Notes under the pieces: model-generated | Database searches by the model: none | The model's input: the letters and a program-made list of their open reading frames with translations, nothing else | What the model was told of the DNA's origin: nothing | Part shown: positions 1-8,641 of the stretch, piece by piece | Layout: every line of letters begins with the position of its first letter | Numbering within the stretch: position 1 is the stretch's first letter | Program-made: the position numbers and the translations under genes | From: CAYLLN01 sp036496265 | GTDB lineage: Bacteria > Planctomycetota > Planctomycetia > Pirellulales > Pirellulaceae | DNA length: 64,000 bases | NCBI GenBank assembly: GCA_036496265.1 | Contig: DASXLL010000277.1 | Span: 14,289 to 78,288 of the forward strand | Direction: 5' to 3'

Positions 1-3000
1 GTCTCCACCGTCACCGCCATCACCACCGGCGCACTCCGATCATCGCCTTTGACCAATTCGATTTTGGAAAGCGGCTGATCACGATTGACGGGAACCGACA
101 AATACCGCACCTGCTTCCCGCGCAAATCGAATGCAAACTTCGACTGCGGCACGTCAATCCGCCGAATGTAGTCGGCGAAATGCTCGCCGTTGGTGAGCTT
201 GTGATTTTCCGTCTGCCCGTCGGCATACGTGAGCCGCACGATCATGCTCGTCGAGCCATGTTGCCCGCCGGGAAATCCCCAGCCGGAGATGCCGGAGAGC
301 AGGTGAATCGCTTTGGCAGGGAAACTGCACGTAAGCGACACCGACCGCGGCATCGACGGCGGAATTTTGCCTTGTGGACCATACAGCAAGACGACGTTGT
401 TTGTTTTGCCATCCTGCGGATCGACCAGCACAAACGGCACGCCCTCAACCGTCTTTGGTCCCCAGTCCGGGAACACAATTCGCTCGCTCATCGACGTTTC
501 GTCATGAAACATGCCCTTCACGCTCGTCACCGTCGCCACTTTATCTAGCGGAATCGGCACATACTTGCCCCGCTGCGTCAGGAACTCCAGTAAATCGGTG
601 ATATCTTGCGGCTTGACCTGCTTTTCAAATCCCTCCGGCATCAGCGACTTGGGCGACGCCTGCAGATTCTCGATGTCCTCGCGAAGCACGACATGCTTCT
701 TCGCCTCGGTGTCGATCAGTTCAATCGCCGTCTTCGTTTCGGAAGCCAAGAGACCATTGATCGTCTGCCCGTCGGCCGTGAGGACTGAGAACACGCGATA
801 GTTGCCTTCCACCGAACGGCTCGGATCGATCAAATGCACCAGCAACTCATGCTTCGGATGCACCGCCATGCCGGTGAGGTCCGGTCCAATCTTCGTGCCT
901 TCGCCGGAGTGCATGTGACACTTCGCGCACTGATTTTTGAACACGAGCTTACCGGCCGCCGGATCACCCTTCTGTTGCACGAGCGGCAGCAGCTCATCCA
1001 GCACCTTTTGCCGATCCGGGTTCGGCAAGCTGCCGCCGGCTTCTAATAGCCGCCGGGCGCGGTTGGCAATCTGACGATCCGGATGACTCGCCAGCGCCTG
1101 CTTCTGATCGAGCGACAAATCGGCCAGCTGCAACTTGCCATCTTGAATCGCAGTCAGCAGCGAATTCGTCCAATCATGCCGGCTGAGAAGTACTGGCAGT
1201 GCCGCCTGCCGCACCGCCGGCGTTAGTTTCGGCAATCGATCGCTGAGGGCGTTCCCAACGGCTGGCGTTTCGCTTTTTCCAATCGCTACTACCAGGCCGC
1301 GAGCCAATTCTGGCGAACTCCGGGGCGTGATCAGATCAAGTACTTTCGCCGCTGAAGTATCGGCCTTTTGCAGCTCGACAAATTGGCTGGCCGCGGCGAG
1401 GCGATCGGAATCAGATTGATCCGCTTTACTCGCCGTTTCCAAAAACGCCGCCGCCATCTTGGCGACTTGCTGTCCGAGCTGCTGGCTGCCCCACCGCGTC
1501 GCCAGCGTCGCGACCTGCGCCTTCGCGGCTGGCGGCAGCTTGTCGAACAGCTTACTCAGCGATTGTTCCAGCTCCGCATCTAGCGCGATTTTACGTTCTC
1601 GCGGCCAGCCGCGGACCAATCCCCGCAGAATTGCCGACGCCACTTCCGGTTGTGCCTGCATCAAAGCCGCAACCAGCGGCCGCGGTTCCGCATTTTCGCC
1701 ACGAGCGACATGCTCGGCAACAACGGCGATGCGATCAGCAATGGTTGGCGCGGCGAGAGTTGGTTTTGTCGAGGCGGCAATACTGCTGATGAAAAGGTCC
1801 CCTTGGACGGCTGCCGCCACGGTGAGCGCGTCGAGCAAAATGGGATCAGCCGCCGTGGCCGCTTCCCCCAGCGCCGTCACGATTACTTCGGTCGAGCGGC
1901 TGTTCGGCCTTTGCCGGGCGAGGGCGAGGATTGCCTGCAGACGCACTTGAGCATCGGGGTCGGAAAGTACGCCGCTGTCCAGCAAGGTAGCTAGAGAGTC
2001 TGAACCGTATTCCAAGAGCTGCGCGGCGATTCGGCGAACGCCGGCAGATGGATGCCGCAGTGCAGCAAGAGGAACTGCTGCATTCTGCTCGTTTGTAGGG
2101 TCGAGGCCTTTTAGAGTGCAGAGGGCATGAATCGCGGTCGTGTTTAGTCCAATAGAATCGACTTGTTGGCTATTGATCAGTTGGACCAGCGCGGGAGTGA
2201 TGCTTTTGTCGCCGCGTTCAACGAGCAGCCGTTGAGCGAGAAGCCGCTGCTGCATATTGGTGCTTTTGAGCAGCTCGACAAGTTGTGCGGTGGGTGTTTT
2301 GTGGGTTGTAGCTGCGTCAGCTTGTTTGCTTGGCAGGCTGGAACCCTGCCCCACGTATGAAAGCCGATAGATGCGGCCGTGTTTTTTATCCCGCAGCGGC
2401 GTTTCGTAGGCCTGCCCTTTGCCCGTCTGAAAACCCGCCGGCGTCGGATTGTGCTGTACGATGTAGTTGTACCAATCGATGAACCACACGTTGCCGTCCG
2501 GCCCCACCTCGGCCTGAATCGGTGCCGACCATTCATCATCGCTCGCCACCAGGTTCCACGAATTCTTCGACTTGAATCCCGATCCGTTTTGCCGCAGCAC
2601 AAACGTCGCGATGAGATGTCCCGTCGGCTCCGTAACAAACGCCGTCCGATTCCAATACTCCTTCGGATAATTGCGAGCGGTGTAGAGCGCATGCCCTGCG
2701 GCCGCCGTGAACCCGCCGTGCCAATCGACCTGTCGCACATTCTCAGTGACCGGATAAAAGCGATTGCTGTCCGCAATGCCATTCAGAACCGTGCTACTCC
2801 AACCCCGGACCGCTTCGTAGTACCGATTGGGAATCGGCATGTGCTCGCTCGGATTCCCGTTAGCCGTAGAACCAAAAATGATTCCTTCCTCGCTGATTCC
2901 CAAGCCCCAGGTGTTGTTGTTCGTCGAGCGGAGGAATTCGAGGTCGGTGACGGCGACGTTTTCGTTTTCGCCTTCAACCTTGAAGGCGAAAAAACCCTGC

Positions 3001-4448
3001 CGGAAGCCGGTCACGCGCTTACCGTTGGTCAGCACAGGCTCCGACGGGTTGTAGCCCTGCATCGCGTAATACCAATTGTCGATGCCATACCGGAAATTGC
3101 TGACCTCGCCGTGCGTGTCGCGCATGCTCCAGCCTGTGACGAGAACTTTCTTCAGGTCAGCCTTGTCGTCGCCGTTCGTGTCCTTGAGATAAAGCGTCTC
3201 CGTGCCGTTCTGAACGATCGCTCCGCCCCGATAGAACGCAATCGTCGTCGGAATGCTCAGCTTCTCCGCGAACACCGTGAACTTGTCCGCCCGCCCATCC
3301 CCGTCGGTATCTTCGCAGATGCGAATCCGATCGCGGCCTTCGCCGATCGGCTGCAACTCATTCGGATAGTCATACGTCTCGCACACCCACAGCCGACCGC
3401 GCTCGTCCCACGTCATGTAAATCGGCTTACCTTCCAACTGCGGCTCCGCAACGAACAACTTCACTTCAAAACCGACCGGCGTGACAAAATGCTTCATCGA
3501 CTCTTCGACCGTCACCGGCTGCTGCATCTTGTTCCATTCCCCATCCCCGCGCCGCGACGGCCCTGGCGGATAGAACGGCACCTTGGCTTCGGTGAATTCA
3601 AACGGCTTCACATCCGTCCGCTTCGCCGTCATCTGCGGCGTTGCCGGTTCAGCCGCAGCAAACGCGCTGTAGGGAACGCCCTCTGTGGCGTTCCGCGGTG
3701 TGACGTCGGGTTTTTCCAACGCTACAAACGCCGGCACCACCCCCGGATCAGCCCCCACCGCCCACCGAATTCCCCGCTCCACCAAATTCTGAAATCCCGG
3801 ATTCGCCCACGTCCGCTGATCATGGCCCCACGCCGTATAAAACACGCGCCCCTTCCCATGTGTCCGCACCCACGTCCAAGGCTCCTTCTGATCATCCTCT
3901 TGGCGGTACTCGAGAACGGTCCGATCCTTCTCATTGTGCTTCGTATGCACATACGTCTCATCAAAGCTCTCAAACCCACCAAACCCCTGCATGATCGGAT
4001 GCTCGGCCTCTACAAGCGTGGTCCGAAACGTCCCGACCTTGTGACTCTTAAACTGCGCCCCCACCAGCTCGATGTACTTGTCCGAATTCAAAAAGCAGTA
4101 CGACGCGCAGTGCAGCGGAACAAAACCCTTTCCGCTCGCCACGTAATCGAGCAGCGCCTGCTCCTGCTCCGGCGAGATCTTCGTCGTGTTGGCATAGATC
4201 ACCAGCCCGTCGTACTTACCCAGCGTCGCCGCATTGAGATCCTCGACCTTGTCGCTATACGTCAGATCGATCCCGCGCTCCTTCAGCACCGGCTCAAGCT
4301 GCGCGAATCGCGCCGCCGGCTGATGATGGCCGTTGTCGCCCAGGAACAACAGCTTCAATCGCGCCTGCTCGGCGGCCGACCCATCATTGACCCAGCAGCC
4401 GATAACGATTGCCGCAACGGCAAGGAAAAATGATTGAAATCGATGCAC
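1..4448 (-). CDS. ThuA / PVC-type dehydrogenase / HEAT / cytochrome c fusion protein (3' end outside window)
   Basis: About 1482 codons are open from a GTG at 4448 (AGAGG upstream) to the left edge, so the C-terminus is missing. Order of parts: signal peptide (residues 1-26, ending GSAA), a ThuA-like domain starting LKLLFLGDNGHHQP (about 30-235), a beta-propeller dehydrogenase of the PVC membrane-bound type (about 310-690, with DTDGDGRAD and KDTNGDDKAD loops), HEAT-like alpha-helical repeats (about 700-1130), and a cytochrome c domain with heme motif CAKCH at Cys1174 (nt 915-929) followed by GPDLTGM. Known members are secreted and thought to oxidise sugars or alcohols and pass electrons to the bound heme; the substrate cannot be read here. 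Residues 251-261 are encoded by a dispersed palindromic repeat. The + strand frame at 2379-4433 is an antisense shadow. Confidence 0.88.
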   Translation of the reverse strand, partial: MHRFQSFFLAVAAIVIGCWVNDGSAAEQARLKLLFLGDNGHHQPAARFAQLEPVLKERGIDLTYSDKVEDLNAATLGKYDGLVIYANTTKISPEQEQALLDYVASGKGFVPLHCASYCFLNSDKYIELVGAQFKSHKVGTFRTTLVEAEHPIMQGFGGFESFDETYVHTKHNEKDRTVLEYRQEDDQKEPWTWVRTHGKGRVFYTAWGHDQRTWANPGFQNLVERGIRWAVGADPGVVPAFVALEKPDVTPRNATEGVPYSAFAAAEPATPQMTAKRTDVKPFEFTEAKVPFYPPGPSRRGDGEWNKMQQPVTVEESMKHFVTPVGFEVKLFVAEPQLEGKPIYMTWDERGRLWVCETYDYPNELQPIGEGRDRIRICEDTDGDGRADKFTVFAEKLSIPTTIAFYRGGAIVQNGTETLYLKDTNGDDKADLKKVLVTGWSMRDTHGEVSNFRYGIDNWYYAMQGYNPSEPVLTNGKRVTGFRQGFFAFKVEGENENVAVTDLEFLRSTNNNTWGLGISEEGIIFGSTANGNPSEHMPIPNRYYEAVRGWSSTVLNGIADSNRFYPVTENVRQVDWHGGFTAAAGHALYTARNYPKEYWNRTAFVTEPTGHLIATFVLRQNGSGFKSKNSWNLVASDDEWSAPIQAEVGPDGNVWFIDWYNYIVQHNPTPAGFQTGKGQAYETPLRDKKHGRIYRLSYVGQGSSLPSKQADAATTHKTPTAQLVELLKSTNMQQRLLAQRLLVERGDKSITPALVQLINSQQVDSIGLNTTAIHALCTLKGLDPTNEQNAAVPLAALRHPSAGVRRIAAQLLEYGSDSLATLLDSGVLSDPDAQVRLQAILALARQRPNSRSTEVIVTALGEAATAADPILLDALTVAAAVQGDLFISSIAASTKPTLAAPTIADRIAVVAEHVARGENAEPRPLVAALMQAQPEVASAILRGLVRGWPRERKIALDAELEQSLSKLFDKLPPAAKAQVATLATRWGSQQLGQQVAKMAAAFLETASKADQSDSDRLAAASQFVELQKADTSAAKVLDLITPRSSPELARGLVVAIGKSETPAVGNALSDRLPKLTPAVRQAALPVLLSRHDWTNSLLTAIQDGKLQLADLSLDQKQALASHPDRQIANRARRLLEAGGSLPNPDRQKVLDELLPLVQQKGDPAAGKLVFKNQCAKCHMHSGEGTKIGPDLTGMAVHPKHELLVHLIDPSRSVEGNYRVFSVLTADGQTINGLLASETKTAIELIDTEAKKHVVLREDIENLQASPKSLMPEGFEKQVKPQDITDLLEFLTQRGKYVPIPLDKVATVTSVKGMFHDETSMSERIVFPDWGPKTVEGVPFVLVDPQDGKTNNVVLLYGPQGKIPPSMPRSVSLTCSFPAKAIHLLSGISGWGFPGGQHGSTSMIVRLTYADGQTENHKLTNGEHFADYIRRIDVPQSKFAFDLRGKQVRYLSVPVNRDQPLSKIELVKGDDRSAPVVMAVTVE
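3667..3696. repeat. 30-bp palindromic repeat inside a CDS, copy 1
   Basis: The arms GGAACGCC and GGCGTTCC surround a short loop. The 30 bases are the exact reverse complement of 32546-32575. This copy is read in frame inside the ThuA/cytochrome gene, between the ThuA and dehydrogenase domains, as RNATEGVPYS. Confidence 0.85.
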
Positions 4449-4678
4449 GGAAAGCCTCTGTTTTGACAGCAAAAACAACGACAAGTCGAACAATCGCCAC
4501 CTGGGAAGAGCCGCCCAGAATCAACGCTCCGCCCACCCGGCTCGCGGCTCATTCTACTACGCAAAACTGAGCCCTACGCCTACCGGACGACCTTGTTAGA
4601 ATTCCACAGCCATTTTCTGTTAAAACGACAGTGAGTGGCAATCCTCGCGGCCGGTAACCCCGTCTAACCATTGAAGGC

Positions 4679-5236
4679 ATGAGCGTGACCGAGCAAGCCC
4701 GCATGGCGGCCGATGAGCCGGCTGAGGGGGGTGCTGCGCGCGGGGGAGCTCTCCTGGAGGCGGCGTTCGCGCGGTATCAGGCCGAGCTGCTTGGTACGCT
4801 GTACTATCTGGTCGGCAACCTGGAAGACGCCCGCGATGCCTTGCAAGAGGCGTTCATCAAATGCTGGCGGCACCAGGAGGAGGTCACCCGGGTCGAGAAC
4901 CTGAAGGCGTGGATTTTTCGCGTGGCGCTCAACGCCGGGCGGGACATCCGCGAGACGGCCTGGCGACGTAAACGACAGGGGCTCCCCGAGGACGAGTCAA
5001 TGCTGGCGAGCCACGAGCAAAGCCCGGTCGAAATCATTGAGCACGACGAACGGCTGACGCGATTACGCTCCGCCCTGAAACAACTGAGGCACGAGGAGCA
5101 AGAGGTCTTCCTCTTGCGGCAAAATGGCGAGCTCACCTATGAACAGATCGCCGAAATGCTCGCCGTGCCCATCGGAACTGTGAAGACCCGAATGAGAATG
5201 GCACTCGCACGACTACGAGAAGTTTTGGAGGAATGA
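4679..5236 (+). CDS. ECF-type RNA polymerase sigma factor
   Basis: 185 residues, a normal ECF length. Region 2 spans about residues 27-93 and includes LYYLVGNLEDARDALQEAF. Region 4 spans about 125-182, with the helix-turn-helix LTYEQIAEMLAVPIGTVKTR. No sigma-1 or sigma-3 domain is present. An AAGG lies a few bases before the ATG. The next gene starts 84 nt downstream on the same strand and encodes a membrane protein whose N-terminus resembles an anti-sigma region, so the two probably form a signalling pair. The target promoters are not known. Confidence 0.93.
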   Translation: MSVTEQARMAADEPAEGGAARGGALLEAAFARYQAELLGTLYYLVGNLEDARDALQEAFIKCWRHQEEVTRVENLKAWIFRVALNAGRDIRETAWRRKRQGLPEDESMLASHEQSPVEIIEHDERLTRLRSALKQLRHEEQEVFLLRQNGELTYEQIAEMLAVPIGTVKTRMRMALARLREVLEE

Positions 5237-5238
5237 CT

Positions 5239-5311
5239 GTCATTTGTCATTTGTCACTAGTCATTTGCAGGGGCACAAATCGCAAATGATGAATGACGAA
5301 TGACCAATGAC
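5239..5311. repeat. Imperfect hairpin made of 7-nt units between sigma factor and membrane protein
   Basis: The left arm (5239-5268) is built of GTCATTT units and the right arm (5282-5311) of AATGACC/AATGACG units. Twenty-five of 30 positions pair across a 13-nt gap. It starts 3 nt after the sigma-factor stop, and the last AATGACC unit runs into the start codon of the next gene. Confidence 0.85.
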
Positions 5312-5320
5312 CAATGACCA

Positions 5321-7840
5321 ATGACCGACGGCCAGCAAATCCGCGAGCAGATGTGGGACTACGTCTATGGCCTCCTCTCCGAAGAGGAATGCCAGGAGAT
5401 GGTCGCGCGCATCAAATCCGACCCGCAGCTCGCCCGGCTCTATGCCGAGGTGCGGCTAAAGGGTGAGTTGGTGGCTCAAGCCGCGCTAGTCGAAGATTCG
5501 TCGCTGCAGCTCAAGGCTGATCCAAAAGGTCAACCGCAAGTAGCTCAAAAACAAGCCGCCGCCGGCACGCGAAGCTCCGCTTTTTGGCATGAGCGTGCGA
5601 CGCAACTTATTGCCCTCGCTGCCGGCGGCTTGATTGTTATTCTCGGGACTGGCCTCTGTTGGCCGCGCACGAACGCGGAAGGCTTCGCCCGAAATTTCGT
5701 CGCCACCGATGTCGTCGCGCTCGAATCTCTGCCAGCGGGGCTGACGAATCAACTGGCTTTGCACACCTATCACGTCAGTCCAGCCGGTGAAGCTGCCGAA
5801 AATGCCTCTGCAGAGGTCCAGTTGCGTCTCATCGACAGTTTCGGCAAAGAGCAGTTTCAAAAAACTTTGCGCACGAATGCCAGCGGCCAGGCCAACGTCG
5901 AAATTCCTGGCGCTGCGCTCGAGCCAGGCACTCGACTGGAAGTCAATCCCTCGCGGGCGAGCGCAAAGGGACAATCGGTTGCACTAACCACGGAGCTGCC
6001 CGTCGAGCCGGAGCCTGAAATCACTTACTTCCTGTCGAAGGAGCCTGTCGCTGAACCGCCGGCTGATGCCGCAGGCTCCACTTGGAATTTTGCCGCCTTC
6101 AGCGCCAAGCCGATTCCTGAAAACCAATCGCAAATCACGGGCGGCGGCGGCGAATTCCGATCCCGAGACGTAGAACAGCGTCGAGGCGGAGCCGTCGTAA
6201 ATGGATATGTGCAGCTGACAAATCGCGCAGCCGGGCGCACGCTGGCCCAGACGCCCGCCAAATCACTTGTCAAACAAGAAGCGGCGGCATCGCCGCCGAC
6301 TCAAGTCGTTGAGGCCGGCCAACCAGTCCAAGTCGATATTCTGCCGCAACTCGCCAACAAGTCGCTCGATGTTGCCGTCCTCTGCCGCGGCGTCACCGTC
6401 GCCGCGACTTCGGAAAACGAAACTCCTTCCGCCCAAGAAAACAGCAAGGAAAGCAGCACTGACGAGGCCAAGCTCGCCGACCGCAAAGCAAAAATCGGCC
6501 AACGACAGATCACCGTGCCACTACCGCCCGAAGCGGACGGCTTGATGGAAGTGGAAATTTACGACCAAAACAGCAACCAACCGGAACCCGTCCAGCGGAA
6601 TCTGGTCTATCGCCAGCCTCTACGTAAGTTAGTCGTTGAACTGCCAGATTTCCGCACGCAAGTCGCGCCCGGCGATGATGTCGAACTGAAACTGCATGTC
6701 GTTGATGAAACAGGTAATCCGGCAGCCAACACGCGCGTCGGAGTCCGTGTTTGGAACGAGCCCTTGGTGCGGCAACTCGGCGACCGCCCGCTGCTGCTCA
6801 TCGACGCCGTTCTAAACGGTCAGGGCTTCGATTACGGTCAAAACGCGCAGGTCGCGGCGAATCAGCAGGGGCAACAGCCGGATTTGCGTCGGCTCAAGCA
6901 GCAAGCCAATAATTATCAGCGCCAGATGCGAGCTGCTCGCGCCGCTCCGCCGTCGGACGCCCACGCGGCAAGCGCGCCCGCAGCCGGCGCGCTCGTCCAG
7001 GATCGCCAATTGAATGAGTCGCAGCAATTTGCGCGAATCGACGCCGTTGCGAGTATAAAAGTCGAGCTCGCCAGCAATCGCGATGCCGTCAAGCTCGCCA
7101 TTCGCAATGCCGCGGACGAATCTGCAGCCAGGCGCGAGCGAGCCATGAGAATTCTTGGCGGCGTATCGGTGCTCGGCGGAATCGCCGTCCTGCTTATCGT
7201 CGCGGGTTTGGCCGCCCTCAAGTTAACAGCCAACGTTCGCGTGTTGGCCGTGCCGCTCGCGACCGCCCTGGCGAGCCTGCTGATCGGCATCGCTTGGCTA
7301 GGCGTGCCGCCGAGTCGCTCGCTCCCAACGATCGCAATGGCAGCGCCAGCCGCCTCAAAAAATGCACCCGTAAGTGACATGGCTTCTGTGCCGGCTGCCG
7401 CGGAATCGGCTCGCTTGGATTTAAGAGAAGAATCGCAGTCGCACGCCGCCGGTGGTCCCGCACCGCTTTCCGCTAGCGCGGCGCCACAATCACCTGGCGC
7501 GCCGGGAGGTTTCGCGTTTGCCCCCGGGGGCGCGCCCAACACGGCCAAGCCCACTGAACCCGAAACCCTTCGTCTCGCCGCCCCCGCCAGCGTGGCCGGT
7601 TTCGGCGCTAAAGCCGCTCCAGCCGAGAAAAAGGATACCGACAAAGACTCGAATCCGACCGTCACGCCCCCCTCGCTCTATTTCGATCCCAATCTGATAA
7701 CCGACGACAAAGGCGATGCCACGATCCGCTTAAAAATGCCTGCCGTCCCCTGTGAATACCGTCTTTTGATTGATGCCCTCGGCAACGGCCGCATCGGCTC
7801 CCGCCAGGAATTGCTGAGTTGCTCTAGCCCATCCAATTAA
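5321..7840 (+). CDS. Large membrane protein with anti-sigma-like N-terminus and alpha-2-macroglobulin-like segments
   Basis: 839 residues. Residues 1-60 are a short helical region (QMWDYVYGLLSEEECQEM) like the N-terminus of anti-sigma factors, without a visible HxxxCxxC zinc site. A membrane segment follows at about 92-112, and two more at about 605-655. The segment around 425-475 (RKLVVELPDFRTQVAPGDDV) looks like an MG2-type beta domain. The end (LITDDKGDATIRLKMP) matches the region before the thioester domain in bacterial alpha-2-macroglobulin-like proteins. Long Ala/Pro/Gly-rich linkers separate the parts. The ATG sits in a tandem repeat; in-frame upstream ATGs are blocked by stops. A membrane anti-sigma or envelope-stress role is inferred only from position and the N-terminus. 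Confidence 0.75.
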   Translation: MTDGQQIREQMWDYVYGLLSEEECQEMVARIKSDPQLARLYAEVRLKGELVAQAALVEDSSLQLKADPKGQPQVAQKQAAAGTRSSAFWHERATQLIALAAGGLIVILGTGLCWPRTNAEGFARNFVATDVVALESLPAGLTNQLALHTYHVSPAGEAAENASAEVQLRLIDSFGKEQFQKTLRTNASGQANVEIPGAALEPGTRLEVNPSRASAKGQSVALTTELPVEPEPEITYFLSKEPVAEPPADAAGSTWNFAAFSAKPIPENQSQITGGGGEFRSRDVEQRRGGAVVNGYVQLTNRAAGRTLAQTPAKSLVKQEAAASPPTQVVEAGQPVQVDILPQLANKSLDVAVLCRGVTVAATSENETPSAQENSKESSTDEAKLADRKAKIGQRQITVPLPPEADGLMEVEIYDQNSNQPEPVQRNLVYRQPLRKLVVELPDFRTQVAPGDDVELKLHVVDETGNPAANTRVGVRVWNEPLVRQLGDRPLLLIDAVLNGQGFDYGQNAQVAANQQGQQPDLRRLKQQANNYQRQMRAARAAPPSDAHAASAPAAGALVQDRQLNESQQFARIDAVASIKVELASNRDAVKLAIRNAADESAARRERAMRILGGVSVLGGIAVLLIVAGLAALKLTANVRVLAVPLATALASLLIGIAWLGVPPSRSLPTIAMAAPAASKNAPVSDMASVPAAAESARLDLREESQSHAAGGPAPLSASAAPQSPGAPGGFAFAPGGAPNTAKPTEPETLRLAAPASVAGFGAKAAPAEKKDTDKDSNPTVTPPSLYFDPNLITDDKGDATIRLKMPAVPCEYRLLIDALGNGRIGSRQELLSCSSPSN

Positions 7841-7841
7841 A

Positions 7842-7870
7842 GGCGAGCGGGAGGCGTCAGCCTCCCGGTA
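7842..7870. repeat. Dispersed palindrome GGCGAGCGGGAGGC..GCCTCCCGGTA, copy 1
   Basis: One of five copies in the window of a palindrome beginning GGCGAGCGG and ending CCGGTA. It starts 2 nt after the stop of the large membrane protein. Other copies are at 47973, 51617, 54808 and 60636. It may act as a transcript-end hairpin. Confidence 0.8.
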
Positions 7871-7927
7871 CGTTGAATTAGTGACGATCTTCTCAATCGG
7901 CTTGCCACGCTTCTTTGCCCGTTTACA

Positions 7928-8001
7928 ATCTTATTGATACTGACGTCGGCCACATTTGAAGGTTTTACGTCCGAACCACGGCTGTCCTGTCTCAATAAGA
8001 T
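7928..8001. promoter_or_regulatory. 10-bp inverted repeat just upstream of fur (possible operator)
   Basis: ATCTTATTGA at 7928-7937 is the perfect reverse complement of TCAATAAGAT at 7992-8001. The second arm ends 5 nt before the ATG of the Fur-family gene at 8007. Spacing and sequence differ from a classical 19-bp Fur box, so autoregulation is only a suggestion. Confidence 0.35.
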
Positions 8002-8006
8002 CGCTC

Positions 8007-8510
8007 ATGTCCGAACATTCGCCCCTTAGCAATGTCCCCGTCGCCCTTTCCCCCCGCGACCGCTTTGTCGAATACCTCCAAAGCCGCGGCATGCGGGTGA
8101 CACAACAGCGACTGTCGCTTGTCGATCACGTCTTCTCCCGCCACGAGCATTTCGACGCCGAGCAGCTCATGGAGCAGCTCCCCAATAGCGGTCAGCCCGG
8201 TCACGTCAGCCGCCCGACCGTCTATCGCACGCTCGGCGAATTCGTCGATGCCGGCCTCCTGCGAAAATTCGTCCTCAATGGCCGCTCGGTCTATGAGCAC
8301 GACTACGGCTATCCGCAGCACGACCATTTCCATTGCACCGAGTGCAACAAACTGTTCGAATTTGAGAACGAGAAGCTCCAGCAGCTTCGCGACGAGCTCG
8401 GCCGCGAGCACCAATTCCGCGTCACCGGCCACCGCCTGATCATCTCCGGCGTCTGCCGCGACTGTGTCCGTGCCAAACGCCGAGCCCGCCACCAGATGAA
8501 CATGATCTAA
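8007..8510 (+). CDS. Fur-family metal-responsive transcriptional regulator
   Basis: 167 residues from the ATG at 8007; the in-frame TTG at 7956 would put the inverted repeat inside the coding region. Residues 15-90 are the winged helix (RGMRVTQQRLSLVDHVF, then VSRPTVYRTLGEFVDAGLL). The dimer/metal domain contains HDHFHC and two Cys pairs, C110/C113 and C150/C153, which usually hold structural zinc. Fur proteins repress metal-uptake or peroxide genes when metal-bound. Whether this one senses iron, zinc or peroxide cannot be read. It precedes a heme-protein gene but is separated from it by 131 nt. Confidence 0.93.
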   Translation: MSEHSPLSNVPVALSPRDRFVEYLQSRGMRVTQQRLSLVDHVFSRHEHFDAEQLMEQLPNSGQPGHVSRPTVYRTLGEFVDAGLLRKFVLNGRSVYEHDYGYPQHDHFHCTECNKLFEFENEKLQQLRDELGREHQFRVTGHRLIISGVCRDCVRAKRRARHQMNMI

Positions 8511-8542
8511 TAGGTCCCTCCCGCCGGGCCGGACCTGACCGT

Positions 8543-8625
8543 AGTCCTGCTCCTAATCTTGCTCTTGCTCTTGCTCTTAATCCCATTCTTAATCGTACTC
8601 TTACTCTTTCTCTTTCTCCCGATCC
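8543..8625. repeat. Degenerate CTCTTG/CTCTTA tandem tract
   Basis: Short pyrimidine-rich units (CTCTTG, CTCTTA, CTCTTT) repeat through the spacer between the Fur gene and the DUF1549 gene. No ORF or hairpin is evident. It belongs to the class of short tandem tracts seen in other spacers of the window. Confidence 0.7.
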
Positions 8626-8641
8626 CACAGTCAACCGCAGC

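Noticed and set aside
2379..4433. 684-residue open frame on the + strand
   Set aside because: It is antisense to the ThuA/cytochrome gene and reads as Arg/Pro/Leu-rich nonsense caused by GC-rich codon use on the other strand.
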